Assembly: GCF_003992665.1 (NCBI RefSeq)
Contig: NZ_RZMX01000036.1
Coordinates: 1-64,000, forward strand
DNA: 64,000 bases
Origin: Pelagibacterium montanilacus
Lineage (GTDB): Bacteria; Pseudomonadota; Alphaproteobacteria; Rhizobiales; Devosiaceae
Direction: 5' to 3'
Positions 32,811 to 41,785 of this stretch are shown one piece after another; position 1 is the first letter of the stretch; the number at the start of each line of letters is the position of its first letter. A program made the position numbers and the translations under genes. The notes under the pieces were generated by a model. It saw only the letters and a list, made by a program, of their open reading frames with translations, searched no databases and was not told the DNA's origin.

Positions 32811-33685
32811 CGAAGATCCCCGATCTCGATCTTGTCGACATCGGTGTAGTCCACATTGTCGCCCGCCATCGCCCAGATGAAGGTGTAGCTGGCCGTGCCG
32901 GCGCCCGAATGGATCGACCAGGGCGGGGAGAGCACCGCCTGCTGGTCGGCGACCACCATGTGGCGCGTCTCGTCGGGGGGGCCCATCAGGTGGATCACCC
33001 GTGCATCCTTGTCCAGGTCGAAATAGAGATAGGCCTCCATGCGCCGTTCATGGATATGGCAGGGCATGGTGTTCCAGATCGACCCGGGCGCAAGCTCGGT
33101 CATGCCCACGACGAGCTGGCAGGTCTGGACCCCTTCGGGGTGGATGAACTGGAAGATCGAGCGCTCGTTGCAATTTCCCTTGTCGCCCAGATCCACCCGC
33201 TTTGCGTCCCCGATCCGGATCAGCCGCGCCGGATGGGGCGCATGAGCGGCCGCCGAGACGATATAGAACCGCGCCGGCTCTTTGGCATCGCTTGACGCAA
33301 AGGCGACGGTCCCCGTCCCCTGCCCGAGATAGACCATGTCGCGTGTGCCCGTTGAAAACACCTCGCCATCGGCGGTGATCGTGCCCTCCCCGCCGATATT
33401 GATCGCGATCAGTTCCCGCCGGTCGAGAAACCGCTTGGTGCCGGTAGGCGTGATCGCCTCGAGCGGGAGAGCATCGGCGAGCGGGATGCACCCCCCCACG
33501 ATCATGCGGTCGTAATGGGTATAGGTGAGCACCATCCGGCCGGGGTCAAAAAGGTCCGGAATCAGGAAGTTGGCGCGCAATTCCTCGGTCCCCATGGCAG
33601 CGGCCGTCCGCGGATCGACGGCATGGCGCGAGGTATAGCGGGTCGTAGCGGAGGCCTCTGTGAGGCGGGGGGATTGGTGCGTCAT
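32807..33685 (-). CDS. kduI: 5-keto-4-deoxyuronate isomerase KduI
   Basis: 292 residues, close to the E. coli enzyme. Conserved stretches: TRYTSRHAVDP at the start, FLDRRELIAINIGGEG, and the zinc site CHIHERRMEAYLYFD with two His and a Glu, then PPWSIHSGAGT with a further His. It isomerises 4-deoxy-L-threo-5-hexosulose uronate to 2,5-diketo-3-deoxygluconate in the cytoplasm. Overlaps of 4 bp on both sides (kduD and the ABC ATPase gene) show a tight operon, so the transporter most likely imports uronates or unsaturated oligouronates. Confidence 0.92.
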   Translation of the reverse strand: MTHQSPRLTEASATTRYTSRHAVDPRTAAAMGTEELRANFLIPDLFDPGRMVLTYTHYDRMIVGGCIPLADALPLEAITPTGTKRFLDRRELIAINIGGEGTITADGEVFSTGTRDMVYLGQGTGTVAFASSDAKEPARFYIVSAAAHAPHPARLIRIGDAKRVDLGDKGNCNERSIFQFIHPEGVQTCQLVVGMTELAPGSIWNTMPCHIHERRMEAYLYFDLDKDARVIHLMGPPDETRHMVVADQQAVLSPPWSIHSGAGTASYTFIWAMAGDNVDYTDVDKIEIGDLR

Positions 33686-34419
33686 GTCAGAACCACATAT
33701 TCGGTGAGTTGGGTGATGGAGGTGTCCTCCTTGGCGACGTCGAACACCTTGGTGCCGTGGCTCATGATCACGAACCGGTCGCAGACCTGATAGGCATGGT
33801 AGATGTTGTGGGTGACCAGAACGCTTGAGACGTTCCCGGCCTTGAGCCTGAGGACCTGATTGAGCAGGGCTTCGGTTTCGCGCACCGAGAGCGCGGAGGT
33901 CGGCTCGTCCAGCAGCAGGACCCGGCGCTTGAAATGCACCGCCCGGGCAATCGCGACCGCCTGCTTCTGGCCACCCGACAACTCGCCCACCAGCTTGTCG
34001 GGGGAATCGATGCCCGAGATATGGACGGCGGATTTGAGTACCTCCATGGCGATCTCGCGCATTTCGCCCTGCTTGAGAAATCCCAGGCCATTGGTGATCT
34101 CGCGCCCCATGAAGATGTTGCGCGTGATCGAGAGCGAATCCACGAGCGCCGTGTTCTGGTAGATGGTCTCGATACCCGCATCCGCGGAATCGCTGCGGCA
34201 GGTGAACATGGTCTGCTGTCCGTCCACCGACAGGTGCCCGGACGAGGGCTTGTGGATGCCCGAGATCAGGTTGACGGTTGTGGACTTGCCCGCGCCATTG
34301 TCACCCAGAAGCCCGATCACCTCGCCTTCCCCGATATGGAAGCTGAGATCCTTGAGCGCGGTGAGCGGGCCGAAGCGCTTGGTCACACCGTGCAGTTCGA
34401 GAATTGGCGTATCGACCAT
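33682..34419 (-). CDS. CUT2 ABC transporter ATPase (single-domain, FrcA type)
   Basis: 245 residues with one nucleotide-binding domain: Walker A GDNGAGKST, signature LSGGQKQAVAIARA, Walker B VLLLDEPTSALS, switch His in VTHNIYHAY. Most CUT2 ATPases are fused double domains of about 500 residues; the single-domain form resembles rhizobial FrcA. Where other members have P-x-D-A-R after the sugar loop this one reads FTCRSDSADAGIETIYQN. The ATG at 34419 overlaps the TGA of the permease gene (34419-34421). Confidence 0.87.
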   Translation of the reverse strand: MVDTPILELHGVTKRFGPLTALKDLSFHIGEGEVIGLLGDNGAGKSTTVNLISGIHKPSSGHLSVDGQQTMFTCRSDSADAGIETIYQNTALVDSLSITRNIFMGREITNGLGFLKQGEMREIAMEVLKSAVHISGIDSPDKLVGELSGGQKQAVAIARAVHFKRRVLLLDEPTSALSVRETEALLNQVLRLKAGNVSSVLVTHNIYHAYQVCDRFVIMSHGTKVFDVAKEDTSITQLTEYVVLT

Positions 34420-35435
34420 CAGGCTGTCCCCTTGCGTTCGATGAACTGGTTGAGAATGGCCGCGCCTACGATCAGCATCGCGATGAACATCTCGAGGTAA
34501 AAGCCCGGCGCCCGAAGCAGCAAAAGCACGTTGGTGATGGTGTGGATCATCATGGCACCCAGGAAGATGCCGATCACCGAGCCGCGACCGCCATGGAGCG
34601 AGAGGCCGCCGATGACGCAGGCCGCGATTGCCTGGAGCTCGAGCCCCGTGCCCTGTCCGGGCTGCACGCTGCCCACCCGGGCCGTCGCGAGAATGCCTGC
34701 AAACGCCGCCATGCCCCCGGCGATGGCAAAGGCGATGATCTTGACCCGTCCGGTGTTGATCCCGATCGCGGTCGCCGCCGGACGATTGCCACCTGTGGCA
34801 AAGACATGGTTTCCGAACTTGTGCCGGTGCATCAGCAGGTAGAACGCAAAGACCAGCGCCAGGAACCACAGGAACGCGGCGTTGAGCCCGAAGAGCGTGC
34901 CGGCGAACAGCCCGGTGAATGCGGGTTCGGGATCGAACCGGACCTGCACCGCGCCATTATAGAGCAGCACCGCCCCGCGCCAGAACATCAGCCCTCCGAG
35001 GGTCACGATGAACGAAGGCAGGCCGAACTTCAGAGTGATCAGGCCATTGAGGACGCCGATCCCCAGCCCGATGGCGATGGCCAGCGGGGCGGCGATGAAC
35101 GCGCTCATGCCCGCGTCCACCTGGACCGCCATCACGATGGCGGTGAGCGCATAGACCGAGCCGACCGACAGGTCGAACTCGCCCGCGATCATGAGAACAC
35201 CCACCCCCAGCGCCAGGCACCCGAGCACCGGAATGGCGCGCATCAGGATGGCCAGGTTCTGGGGCGAGAGATACCGGAAATCATCCGGGTGCAGCAGCGC
35301 CCAGGTGATGCAGGCGACCTGAAGGATCACGAAGACCAACAGGATCGAACCCGCCGGGTGGGCGAGCAATTGCCGGAACAAGAGGCGCGGCGTGTGTCGT
35401 GGTGGCGCGATTGCACCTTCGGCTGTAGTGGTCAT
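34419..35435 (-). CDS. CUT2 ABC transporter permease (RbsC/FrcC type)
   Basis: 338 residues with eight to ten hydrophobic segments, the first at SILLVFVILQVACITWALLH. Family signatures: MIAGEFDLSVGSVYAL, PSFIVTLGGLMFWRG, GGNRPAATAIGINT and the conserved GLELQAIAACVIGG. It forms the homodimeric channel of the sugar transporter served by the ATPase at 33682. It is separated from the binding-protein gene by 59 bp containing a hairpin. Confidence 0.88.
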   Translation of the reverse strand: MTTTAEGAIAPPRHTPRLLFRQLLAHPAGSILLVFVILQVACITWALLHPDDFRYLSPQNLAILMRAIPVLGCLALGVGVLMIAGEFDLSVGSVYALTAIVMAVQVDAGMSAFIAAPLAIAIGLGIGVLNGLITLKFGLPSFIVTLGGLMFWRGAVLLYNGAVQVRFDPEPAFTGLFAGTLFGLNAAFLWFLALVFAFYLLMHRHKFGNHVFATGGNRPAATAIGINTGRVKIIAFAIAGGMAAFAGILATARVGSVQPGQGTGLELQAIAACVIGGLSLHGGRGSVIGIFLGAMMIHTITNVLLLLRAPGFYLEMFIAMLIVGAAILNQFIERKGTA

Positions 35436-35461
35436 GTCGCATGTCCTCGCGATTGGCGCGC

Positions 35462-35485
35462 GGCCCCCGGCGCCTGCCGGAGGCC
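35462..35485 (-). other. Stem-loop between binding protein and permease genes
   Basis: On the minus strand GGCCTCCGGC and GCCGGGGGCC form a 10-bp stem with one mismatch and loop AGGC, ten bases after the binding-protein stop. No T tract follows, so it looks like an mRNA-stabilising element rather than a terminator, parallel to the one at 12162. Confidence 0.55.
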
Positions 35486-35494
35486 GCCGATCGG

Positions 35495-36451
35495 TCAGCG
35501 GTAGGTGCCGACGAGGTCGATGATGTCGCTGATCCGGGACTGGTCGAGGAACGCGCCCTGCCCGGTATCCACGTCCGTAGGCGTCATGCCGTAGCGCACC
35601 GCCATGGCGATCTGGGCGATGGGGTAGTAGCCCTGCAAATAGGGCTGCTGGTCCATGGTCGCGAACATGGCACCCGATTCCACCGCATTGGCGATCTCGA
35701 CCGCGAGATCGAACCCGCCGAAGGGCACGTCGATCTCCGCGTCCCGGATCGCTGCAGCGCCGACCGTGGAGGTCACCGAGCCTGTTCCGAACACGGCCTT
35801 GACGTCCGGGTTGGCGATCAGGAACTGGGTCATGATGTTCTGGGCTTCGGCCGGATCGAGCCCTGCACGCACAGTTTCCACGGTGATTCCATGCTCGCTC
35901 ATGGCATCTTCAATGCCGCCACCCCGGGCCACCGCGAAGCTCGCCTCGGGGATTTCACGCGGGTTGAAGACCACGTCGCCTTCCTCGAGCCCGAACTCCT
36001 CGATCATGCGCATGCCCAGCTCATAGCCCGAAGCGCGCTCGTCCATGCCCACATAGGCCTGACGGCAATTGCCGTCCGCGCCCTCGAGGTCGTCATTGTT
36101 GAACCCGATGACGATGATCCCCTGCTCGACGGCGGCGCAGATGCTGTCGTCGAAGGCGTCCGAGCTTGAAATCGCGACAGCGATTCCATCCACGCCTGCA
36201 GCCGTGGCCGCCTCGATCAGGTCGTTCTGCCGGACCGGATCGTTGTTGGCATACTGAACGTCGAGATCGACCCCGAAATGCTCGGCCGCGTCCTCTGCCC
36301 CCCGGACGACCGGGTTGAAGAACTGAACGGACGGATCGAGATAGATGATCATGGTCGCGGTGACCGGATCATCCTGGGCCAGTGCCGTCGAGGCCATCAG
36401 CGATGCCCCCATTGCTCCCAAAGCCACGGCCTTCACTATAGAGTTCGACAT
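35495..36451 (-). CDS. CUT2 ABC transporter sugar-binding protein
   Basis: 318 residues, periplasmic-binding-protein-like type 1 fold. Signal peptide VKAVALGAMGASLMASTALA with cleavage at AQDDP. The mature protein has YANNDPVRQNDLIEAATAAG and GFNNDDLEG typical of ribose/xylose/fructose binders. AGGAGGA before ATG 36451 decides the start. Highly acidic mature chain. First gene of the transporter block and probably co-transcribed with the aldehyde dehydrogenase 103 bp upstream. Confidence 0.9.
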   Translation of the reverse strand: MSNSIVKAVALGAMGASLMASTALAQDDPVTATMIIYLDPSVQFFNPVVRGAEDAAEHFGVDLDVQYANNDPVRQNDLIEAATAAGVDGIAVAISSSDAFDDSICAAVEQGIIVIGFNNDDLEGADGNCRQAYVGMDERASGYELGMRMIEEFGLEEGDVVFNPREIPEASFAVARGGGIEDAMSEHGITVETVRAGLDPAEAQNIMTQFLIANPDVKAVFGTGSVTSTVGAAAIRDAEIDVPFGGFDLAVEIANAVESGAMFATMDQQPYLQGYYPIAQIAMAVRYGMTPTDVDTGQGAFLDQSRISDIIDLVGTYR

Positions 36452-36554
36452 ACCGGTTTCCTCCCATTGGCTTGTCAAACGACGTAAAACTTCCCTCTTC
36501 CGGCCGTGCGCCCTCGCGCCGGCAGGCCAAAAATCCTCCTCAAGGACTGGTGGA

Positions 36555-38075
36555 TCAGCCCGTGAACCAGCGCGGCGGTGCGCCGAAAGTCACGTGGATT
36601 CCCTTGAACTGCGAATATTCGTCGAACCCGTAGCGCCCGAGCTCACGCCCGACGCCACTCTTTTTGTAACCGCCGATGGGCAGCTCGGGCGTGCCGTCGA
36701 TCACGCTGTTGACCCAGCACCGGCCCGCCCGCACGCGGCGAATGGTCTGCATGGCGTTTTCGAGATCACGCGACCAGACGCTGGCCGAAAGCCCGTATTC
36801 GGAATCATTGGCCAGCGCCACCGCCTCGTCGGCGGTCCGGAATCCGATCGTCGAGAGCACCGGCCCGAAGATCTCTTCGCGCGCGATCGCCATATCGGGC
36901 CGCACCCCGGTGAAAACGGTGGGTGCATAATAGAGCCCGTCAGCCGCCTCCGCATTCCCCCCGATCATCACCTCGGCGCCCGCGTCGCGACCCGACTTCA
37001 CATAGCCGTCGACCTTGTCGAGATGAGCCCGCGAGATCATGGCCCCGATCTTGGTTGTTTCATTGAGCGGATCGCCGAACGTCACTTTCCGGGAGATATC
37101 GATAACCCGCGCGAGCAGTTCGTCGCGGATGTCCTCGTGCACGATCAGCCGGCTGCCCGAAATGCAGCACTGCCCGGCATTGTGATAGACGCCATAGGCA
37201 ATGCCGTCGGCCGCCGCATCGAGATCGGCATCGGCAAAGACCACCTGTGGCCCCTTGCCGCCGAGCTCCAGCCCCACGCGCTTGACCTGCCGCGCGGCGA
37301 TCTCGCCGATCCTGGTGCCCACGCGCACCGACCCGGTGAACGCCACCATGTCCGTTCCCGGATCCTCCGCCAGCGTCTGGCCCGCGGGATCGCCATACCC
37401 CGTCACTACATTGAACACCCCGTCCGGGAGCCCCGCGTCCCGCGCGATTTCGGCCATCATCACCGATGTGCCAGAGGTCAGCTCGGAAGGCTTGAGCACC
37501 ACCGTGCAGCCGACCCCGATCGACCAGGGCACGCGCTCGGAGGCGATAATGAAGGGGAAATTCCACGGCGTGATGATCCCGACGACTCCGACGGCCTCGC
37601 GCAGCACCAGTCCCAGGCGGTCATCGCCGATCGCATTGTGGGCCTGCCCTTCGAGCGCCCGGGCCTGGCCCGCCGCATATCTCCACATATCCGCGCAATA
37701 CCCGATCTCGCCCCGCGCCTGCGCAATAGGCTTGCCGACTTCGAGACACTCGGCAATCGCGAGGTCCTCCACCCGCGCCTCGATCAGCTCGGCGATCCGA
37801 TAAAGGATCGCTGAGCGCTCGGCGCCGGACAGGCGTGGCCAGGGACCGACATCGAAAGCCTCGCGCGCAGCGCCGATCGCCAGACACACATCATCTGCCG
37901 ACGCTTGGGGCCAAGACCCCACGATCGCACCGGAATGGCCCGGGCTTCCGCGCTCGATCCGCTTTCCCGACTGCGCCTCGACCGACTTGCCGCCGATCAG
38001 CATCTGATAGTCCCGCTTCGTTGAGAGGCGGGGATCGGCAAGCTGGGGAGTGATGAAATTGGCTGGTGAACTCAT
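36555..38075 (-). CDS. Aldehyde dehydrogenase
   Basis: 506 residues. PWNFP (170-174), VVLKPSE, Glu270 in LELGGKGP, nucleophile Cys304 in GQCCISG, EEIFGPV and a normal C-terminal KKSGVGRELGRYG. Resembles betaine/semialdehyde dehydrogenases in general layout. Next to uronate genes an alpha-ketoglutaric or other sugar-acid semialdehyde is a reasonable guess, but the substrate pocket cannot be read. It is divergent from the GntR/FCD regulator, across a promoter region with phased GTATGGTA repeats. Confidence 0.87.
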   Translation of the reverse strand: MSSPANFITPQLADPRLSTKRDYQMLIGGKSVEAQSGKRIERGSPGHSGAIVGSWPQASADDVCLAIGAAREAFDVGPWPRLSGAERSAILYRIAELIEARVEDLAIAECLEVGKPIAQARGEIGYCADMWRYAAGQARALEGQAHNAIGDDRLGLVLREAVGVVGIITPWNFPFIIASERVPWSIGVGCTVVLKPSELTSGTSVMMAEIARDAGLPDGVFNVVTGYGDPAGQTLAEDPGTDMVAFTGSVRVGTRIGEIAARQVKRVGLELGGKGPQVVFADADLDAAADGIAYGVYHNAGQCCISGSRLIVHEDIRDELLARVIDISRKVTFGDPLNETTKIGAMISRAHLDKVDGYVKSGRDAGAEVMIGGNAEAADGLYYAPTVFTGVRPDMAIAREEIFGPVLSTIGFRTADEAVALANDSEYGLSASVWSRDLENAMQTIRRVRAGRCWVNSVIDGTPELPIGGYKKSGVGRELGRYGFDEYSQFKGIHVTFGAPPRWFTG

Positions 38076-38133
38076 GCGCTTCGGGCTTTGCCCTCCCTGA
38101 ACCTTGATCTCAGACGCTCTCTCCGCATCTGTT

Positions 38134-38181
38134 GTATGGTACGGTATGGTAGTTGTATGGGCCTGTCAATGTGGTATGGTA
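38134..38181. promoter_or_regulatory. Phased GTATGGTA repeats, probable GntR/FCD operators
   Basis: GTATGGTA at 38134-38141, 38144-38151 and 38174-38181, plus GTATGGG at 38155-38161. Spacings are 10, about 11 and 19 bp, so the copies face the same side of the helix. The block lies between the start codons of the aldehyde dehydrogenase (38075) and the GntR gene (38187), ending 5 bp before the latter, which fits autoregulation. Confidence 0.6.
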
Positions 38182-38186
38182 GATTC

Positions 38187-38882
38187 ATGACAGCCGAAAT
38201 TATGCGCATGGAAAAGCCCGCCGAACCGGGCACAAGCACTGCCTCCCAGGTCGAACGCGACCTGCGCGAGGCAATCATCAGGCTCGAATTGCGGCCCGGC
38301 ACACGGCTGTCCGAGCAGGAAATTGCCGATCGGCTGGGCGTTTCCCGTCAGCCCGTTCGTGAAGCGCTCATAGCGCTGGCGCGGGCTAGGCTGGTTCAGA
38401 TCCAGCCCAAACGCGGCACCGTGGTGGTCAAGATTTCAGCCCGGGAGATGACCGAGGCCCGATTCGTGCGCGAGGCCATCGAGACCGCGGTTGCCCGGCG
38501 CGCCTGCTCGACCTTCGATCCCTGGATTCGCTCGACGCTGGACGGCATTCTCGCGCGCCAGCGCTCCGCGCGCGACGCTCAGGACTACCCCCGCTTTCGC
38601 CGCGAGGACGAACAGTTTCACATGGCCATCGCAACCGGCGCGGGCTGCGGCATGGCCTGGAGCGTCATCGCCGACATCAAGGCCCATATCGACCGTGTGT
38701 GCAACCTGCAGCTCCGCAAGGCCGATTCCATGGCCGCGCTGATTGCCGAGCACGAGGCCATTCTGGCCGCCATAGACGCGCGCGACCCCGACCGGGCGGT
38801 CGAGGCCATGCGAACCCATCTGGCGGGCATCCTCTCAGACCTGCCCCAGATCGAGGCCGAGAATCTCGACCTCTTCGAGTAG
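38187..38882 (+). CDS. GntR family regulator, FCD type
   Basis: 231 residues from ATG 38187: winged helix (IRLELRPGTRLSEQEIADRL then GVSRQPVREALIALARARLV) and an all-helical FCD ligand domain with metal ligands expected in the RREDEQFHMAI and AEHEAILAAI helices. FCD regulators of uronate catabolism (ExuR/UxuR/KdgR types) bind sugar acids. The frame extends to 38088, but those codons would include the operator-like repeats and lack a ribosome site. Its divergent target is the aldehyde dehydrogenase-transporter-kdu operon. Confidence 0.87.
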   Translation: MTAEIMRMEKPAEPGTSTASQVERDLREAIIRLELRPGTRLSEQEIADRLGVSRQPVREALIALARARLVQIQPKRGTVVVKISAREMTEARFVREAIETAVARRACSTFDPWIRSTLDGILARQRSARDAQDYPRFRREDEQFHMAIATGAGCGMAWSVIADIKAHIDRVCNLQLRKADSMAALIAEHEAILAAIDARDPDRAVEAMRTHLAGILSDLPQIEAENLDLFE

Positions 38883-38888
38883 TGCGCC

Positions 38889-38910
38889 AGAGCTTTTCCC
38901 TGGAAACGCT
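38889..38910 (-). repeat. RIME-like repeat remnant
   Basis: On the minus strand AGCGTTTCCAGGGAAAAGCT matches the first arm of the repeat family. Only about 22 bp remain, in the 26-bp gap between the GntR gene and hmuQ. Confidence 0.5.
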
Positions 38911-39226
38911 ATGCGCCTTCGACCACCGAGAATCCCTCGAACTCGGGATGCCCGACATAGATGTCACGGCCCTGGCTCCCGGCATTCTTGTGCGCATCCC
39001 GGAAATTCTGGGATTTGGTCCACGCCTCGAAATCCTCCCGGCTCTCCCAGATCGTGTGCGACGCATAAAGGACGTAGCCCTCCGCCTCACGCTCGGGTCC
39101 GCGCAGCAGGTGGAATTCCCTGAACCCCTTCATCTCGTGCAGGCGGGAATCGCGCGATTTCCATATCTCCTCGAACGCCGTCGTGGCGTCGGGTTTGACC
39201 TTGAAGCGGTTCATCGCAACAAACAT
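38909..39226 (-). CDS. hmuQ: Heme-degrading monooxygenase HmuQ (IsdG family)
   Basis: 105 residues, one ABM-type ferredoxin-like domain. The IsdG catalytic triad pattern is present: Asn6 in VAMNRF, Trp69 in FEAWTKS and His79 in DAHKNAG. These enzymes open the porphyrin ring and free iron in the cytoplasm; rhizobial HmuQ/HmuD proteins belong here. The gene follows the heme receptor by 73 bp on the same strand and completes the import-to-iron-release pathway of this locus. Confidence 0.85.
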   Translation of the reverse strand: MFVAMNRFKVKPDATTAFEEIWKSRDSRLHEMKGFREFHLLRGPEREAEGYVLYASHTIWESREDFEAWTKSQNFRDAHKNAGSQGRDIYVGHPEFEGFSVVEGA

Positions 39227-39299
39227 GAGGCCCTTGTCCCTTCACTTGAACAAGCGGCGAGAACCACAGGCCCCGCCGCACTGGTCAGATTGGCGCGCT

Positions 39300-41543
39300 C
39301 TACCAGCGCACGGTCGCGCCGACCTTGATGCTCAGGCCCGGCTCGTAAAGCTCCGGATCCCCGCTGAGGGGATTGGCGTAGGTGGTGTCGAACAGATTAT
39401 CCACCCGCAGATTCAGATCAACATTCTCAGATGCCTCATAGCTCGCAAAGAGATTGACCACCGTGTAGTCATCCATGTCCGATCCCTCGGGTGCCCAATT
39501 TTGCTGGACTTCCCCACCCAGGGTCATCTTCCGGTCGAGCAGCCGCACCCCGGCTGTTCCGGTCACCTGTCCGGTCGGCACCGTCAAAAGCGGCGCGCGC
39601 TCGCCGTCTTCGATGGTATGCCCATCGATGAACGAGGCATTCAGCCCGGCGAACCAGTCCCCCGCATCATAAAGCGCTTCGAGTTCCACACCGTGGATCT
39701 CTGCGGACGCAAAGTTCTGGTACTGGTAGCAGGTTCCCGGATAATACCCGATCACCTGAGGCGGGAAGACGCCGGGCGCGAAAATGGGGCCGGACGGAGT
39801 CGCATCGCACCCGTTTTCACCCGTAGGAAAAGAAGTGCCCCCGATATAGTCCGTGATGGTGTTGTTGAAATATGCAGCCTTGATCCTCAGGCTGTCCTCG
39901 GTATCGAAAAGCCCGTCATAGGCGTAGTTGAAGCCCAGCTCCCAGGTCTTGCCGATCTCGGGGACGAGACCCGGATTAGGCAGGAAGGGGAACACGGCCC
40001 CCTCGGGATGAAGCCCGCTCATCAGGGTCTCGGTCGTCGAGGGCGAACGATAGCCCTCCGCGTAGGTGCCATACACCTGGAAACCCGAAAGCGGGCCTTC
40101 GGCAAACGGGGATACCCCGATGGTCAGACGGGGCGAAAGCCGTGTGCCCGATGCCGATTCGCTCTCACTCTCAAGACTGTAGGAATCGAACCTCACCCCG
40201 CCGATCACCTCGAGCCAGTCGTAGATCATCTTGTTCTCGACATGGGCGCCCCACAGCGCGCGCTGGCCGGAAGGGGTATAGACATCGCTGCCGCTCGAGG
40301 CCGGAGACGTGGTGACCATGTCGTCCATCACCCAGTCGGCCCCATAGGTCAACTCATGGCTCACCGGGCCCGTCCAGAACCGCGACGTGTTCCAGACGTC
40401 CAGCGCATAAGTCGTCAGGTCGTATGTCGTCTCCGAACCCGCCGGGATCGTGATCGGCTGGCCATTGTCAGACGAGAACTGGTCGCGGTCGACCAGCGTC
40501 GTCGAGGTCAGATCGACCGCATTGATCGAGGCGTTGACATGCAGATCGAGCAGATCATTTCCCGGATCGGTGACTTCGAACTGACCCGAGAAGGTGTTCT
40601 GGACCGAATCGATATCAGCCTCGCCGCTGCTCTCGGTCCAGTCATTGCGCGTCCGGTTCCATGAAAGGTCGAGCTCGCTATACTCTGTCGGCCGAACCGT
40701 CGCCTTGACGAGCCCGCCCAGAACCTCGAAATCGGACCCGTCGACGGTTTCCCCGTCACCACCGGTGTATTCGTTGTGCCGGCGCCAGGAAAGGCTGGCC
40801 AGAACCCCGGCGTCCTCGGTCAACCGCACGGCGCCCGTTGCGCTGCTGGTGATGCCGCGCGTATTGGAATCGTAATTCACCGACGTCTCGAGCGCATACT
40901 GCTCTGAGGGCGAAAGGAAAGTATCGGCGCTCTTGGTGTTGAACATCACCACCCCGCCGATCGCGCCGGACCCGTAGGTGTTGGCCACCGGGCCGCGAAT
41001 AACCTCAGCGGATTCGATCAGATTGGGATCTACGAACACCATGGCGGCAGTGCCATGGCCGGAGCGGTTGAAGTTCTGGCGCGCGCCGTCGACGATCACC
41101 TGAACCCGACCGAATTCCTGCAGTCCGCGCACATTTGCCGCCGATCCGGCGCGCCGCGCATCCGTCTGCAGGCTCACCCCAGGGGTACCGAAGAACACGT
41201 CGTTGAGCGTTGAGGGCATGCGCCGATCCAGAGCCTCGGCATCAACCCTGCTGACCGAGGCGAGAGTATCGATGGGCGCGTCGCCCGTCCGGCTGATGAC
41301 GGTAAGCTGGTCGAGCAGCGTACTGGTTTCGGCGGCCTCGCAAAGCGCCATATCGGCCTCGCCTTCCACCCCCGCGCAGAAATCGAGCATCGTGTCGGTC
41401 TGGGCAATGGCCGGCATGGACATGGCGCCGTAGGCGACCCCGGCGAGAAGCAGGCCGCGCACGAGGCGGTCGGACAGAACCCGGCCTTGGGACGCGCTGC
41501 TGATGATGTGTGTAGTGCCTGTCGCGGCTGCGCGGACCTGCAT
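39300..41543 (-). CDS. hmuR: TonB-dependent heme/hemoglobin receptor HmuR
   Basis: 747 residues. A signal peptide (LVRGLLLAGVAYGAMSMPAIA) is followed by a plug domain with VSRVDAEALDRRMPSTLNDV and VIRGPVANTYGSGAIGG, and a 22-strand barrel ending in an aromatic VRW typical of outer-membrane proteins. It imports heme across the outer membrane using TonB energy. A 30-residue acidic insertion between the signal peptide and the plug (with two Cys) is unusual. AAGGAG supports ATG 41543. The divergent promoter with hmuPSTUV carries candidate iron boxes. Confidence 0.88.
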   Translation of the reverse strand: MQVRAAATGTTHIISSASQGRVLSDRLVRGLLLAGVAYGAMSMPAIAQTDTMLDFCAGVEGEADMALCEAAETSTLLDQLTVISRTGDAPIDTLASVSRVDAEALDRRMPSTLNDVFFGTPGVSLQTDARRAGSAANVRGLQEFGRVQVIVDGARQNFNRSGHGTAAMVFVDPNLIESAEVIRGPVANTYGSGAIGGVVMFNTKSADTFLSPSEQYALETSVNYDSNTRGITSSATGAVRLTEDAGVLASLSWRRHNEYTGGDGETVDGSDFEVLGGLVKATVRPTEYSELDLSWNRTRNDWTESSGEADIDSVQNTFSGQFEVTDPGNDLLDLHVNASINAVDLTSTTLVDRDQFSSDNGQPITIPAGSETTYDLTTYALDVWNTSRFWTGPVSHELTYGADWVMDDMVTTSPASSGSDVYTPSGQRALWGAHVENKMIYDWLEVIGGVRFDSYSLESESESASGTRLSPRLTIGVSPFAEGPLSGFQVYGTYAEGYRSPSTTETLMSGLHPEGAVFPFLPNPGLVPEIGKTWELGFNYAYDGLFDTEDSLRIKAAYFNNTITDYIGGTSFPTGENGCDATPSGPIFAPGVFPPQVIGYYPGTCYQYQNFASAEIHGVELEALYDAGDWFAGLNASFIDGHTIEDGERAPLLTVPTGQVTGTAGVRLLDRKMTLGGEVQQNWAPEGSDMDDYTVVNLFASYEASENVDLNLRVDNLFDTTYANPLSGDPELYEPGLSIKVGATVRW

Positions 41544-41661
41544 GGAACTGCTCCTTGAACGGATGAACGTCGATGCTGGCTGGCTTTGGGCTGGCTGGCG
41601 GATGAAAGCGCACGGCCATGGTCTCGCCGCAATCGCTCTTTGCAGCGTCGAGTATAAAATA

Positions 41662-41713
41662 TGATGAAAAGAGTCAACTATTGACTCGGAAATAAACCTG
41701 ACTACAAAGATCA
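41662..41713. promoter_or_regulatory. Two candidate RirA iron boxes (TGA-N9-TCA)
   Basis: TGATGAAAAGAGTCA (41662-41676) and TGACTACAAAGATCA (41699-41713) both fit the TGA-N9-TCA iron-responsive operator described for RirA in rhizobia. They lie 37 bp apart in the AT-rich divergent region of hmuR and hmuP. An inverted repeat GAGTCAA/TTGACTC (41671-41687) overlaps the first. Confidence 0.5.
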
Positions 41714-41785
41714 GCTATCGAAGACCCGCCCGATATCAAGGCTTCGGGACACGTTCACGTCGGACACTTTGGACACTCCGCATTC

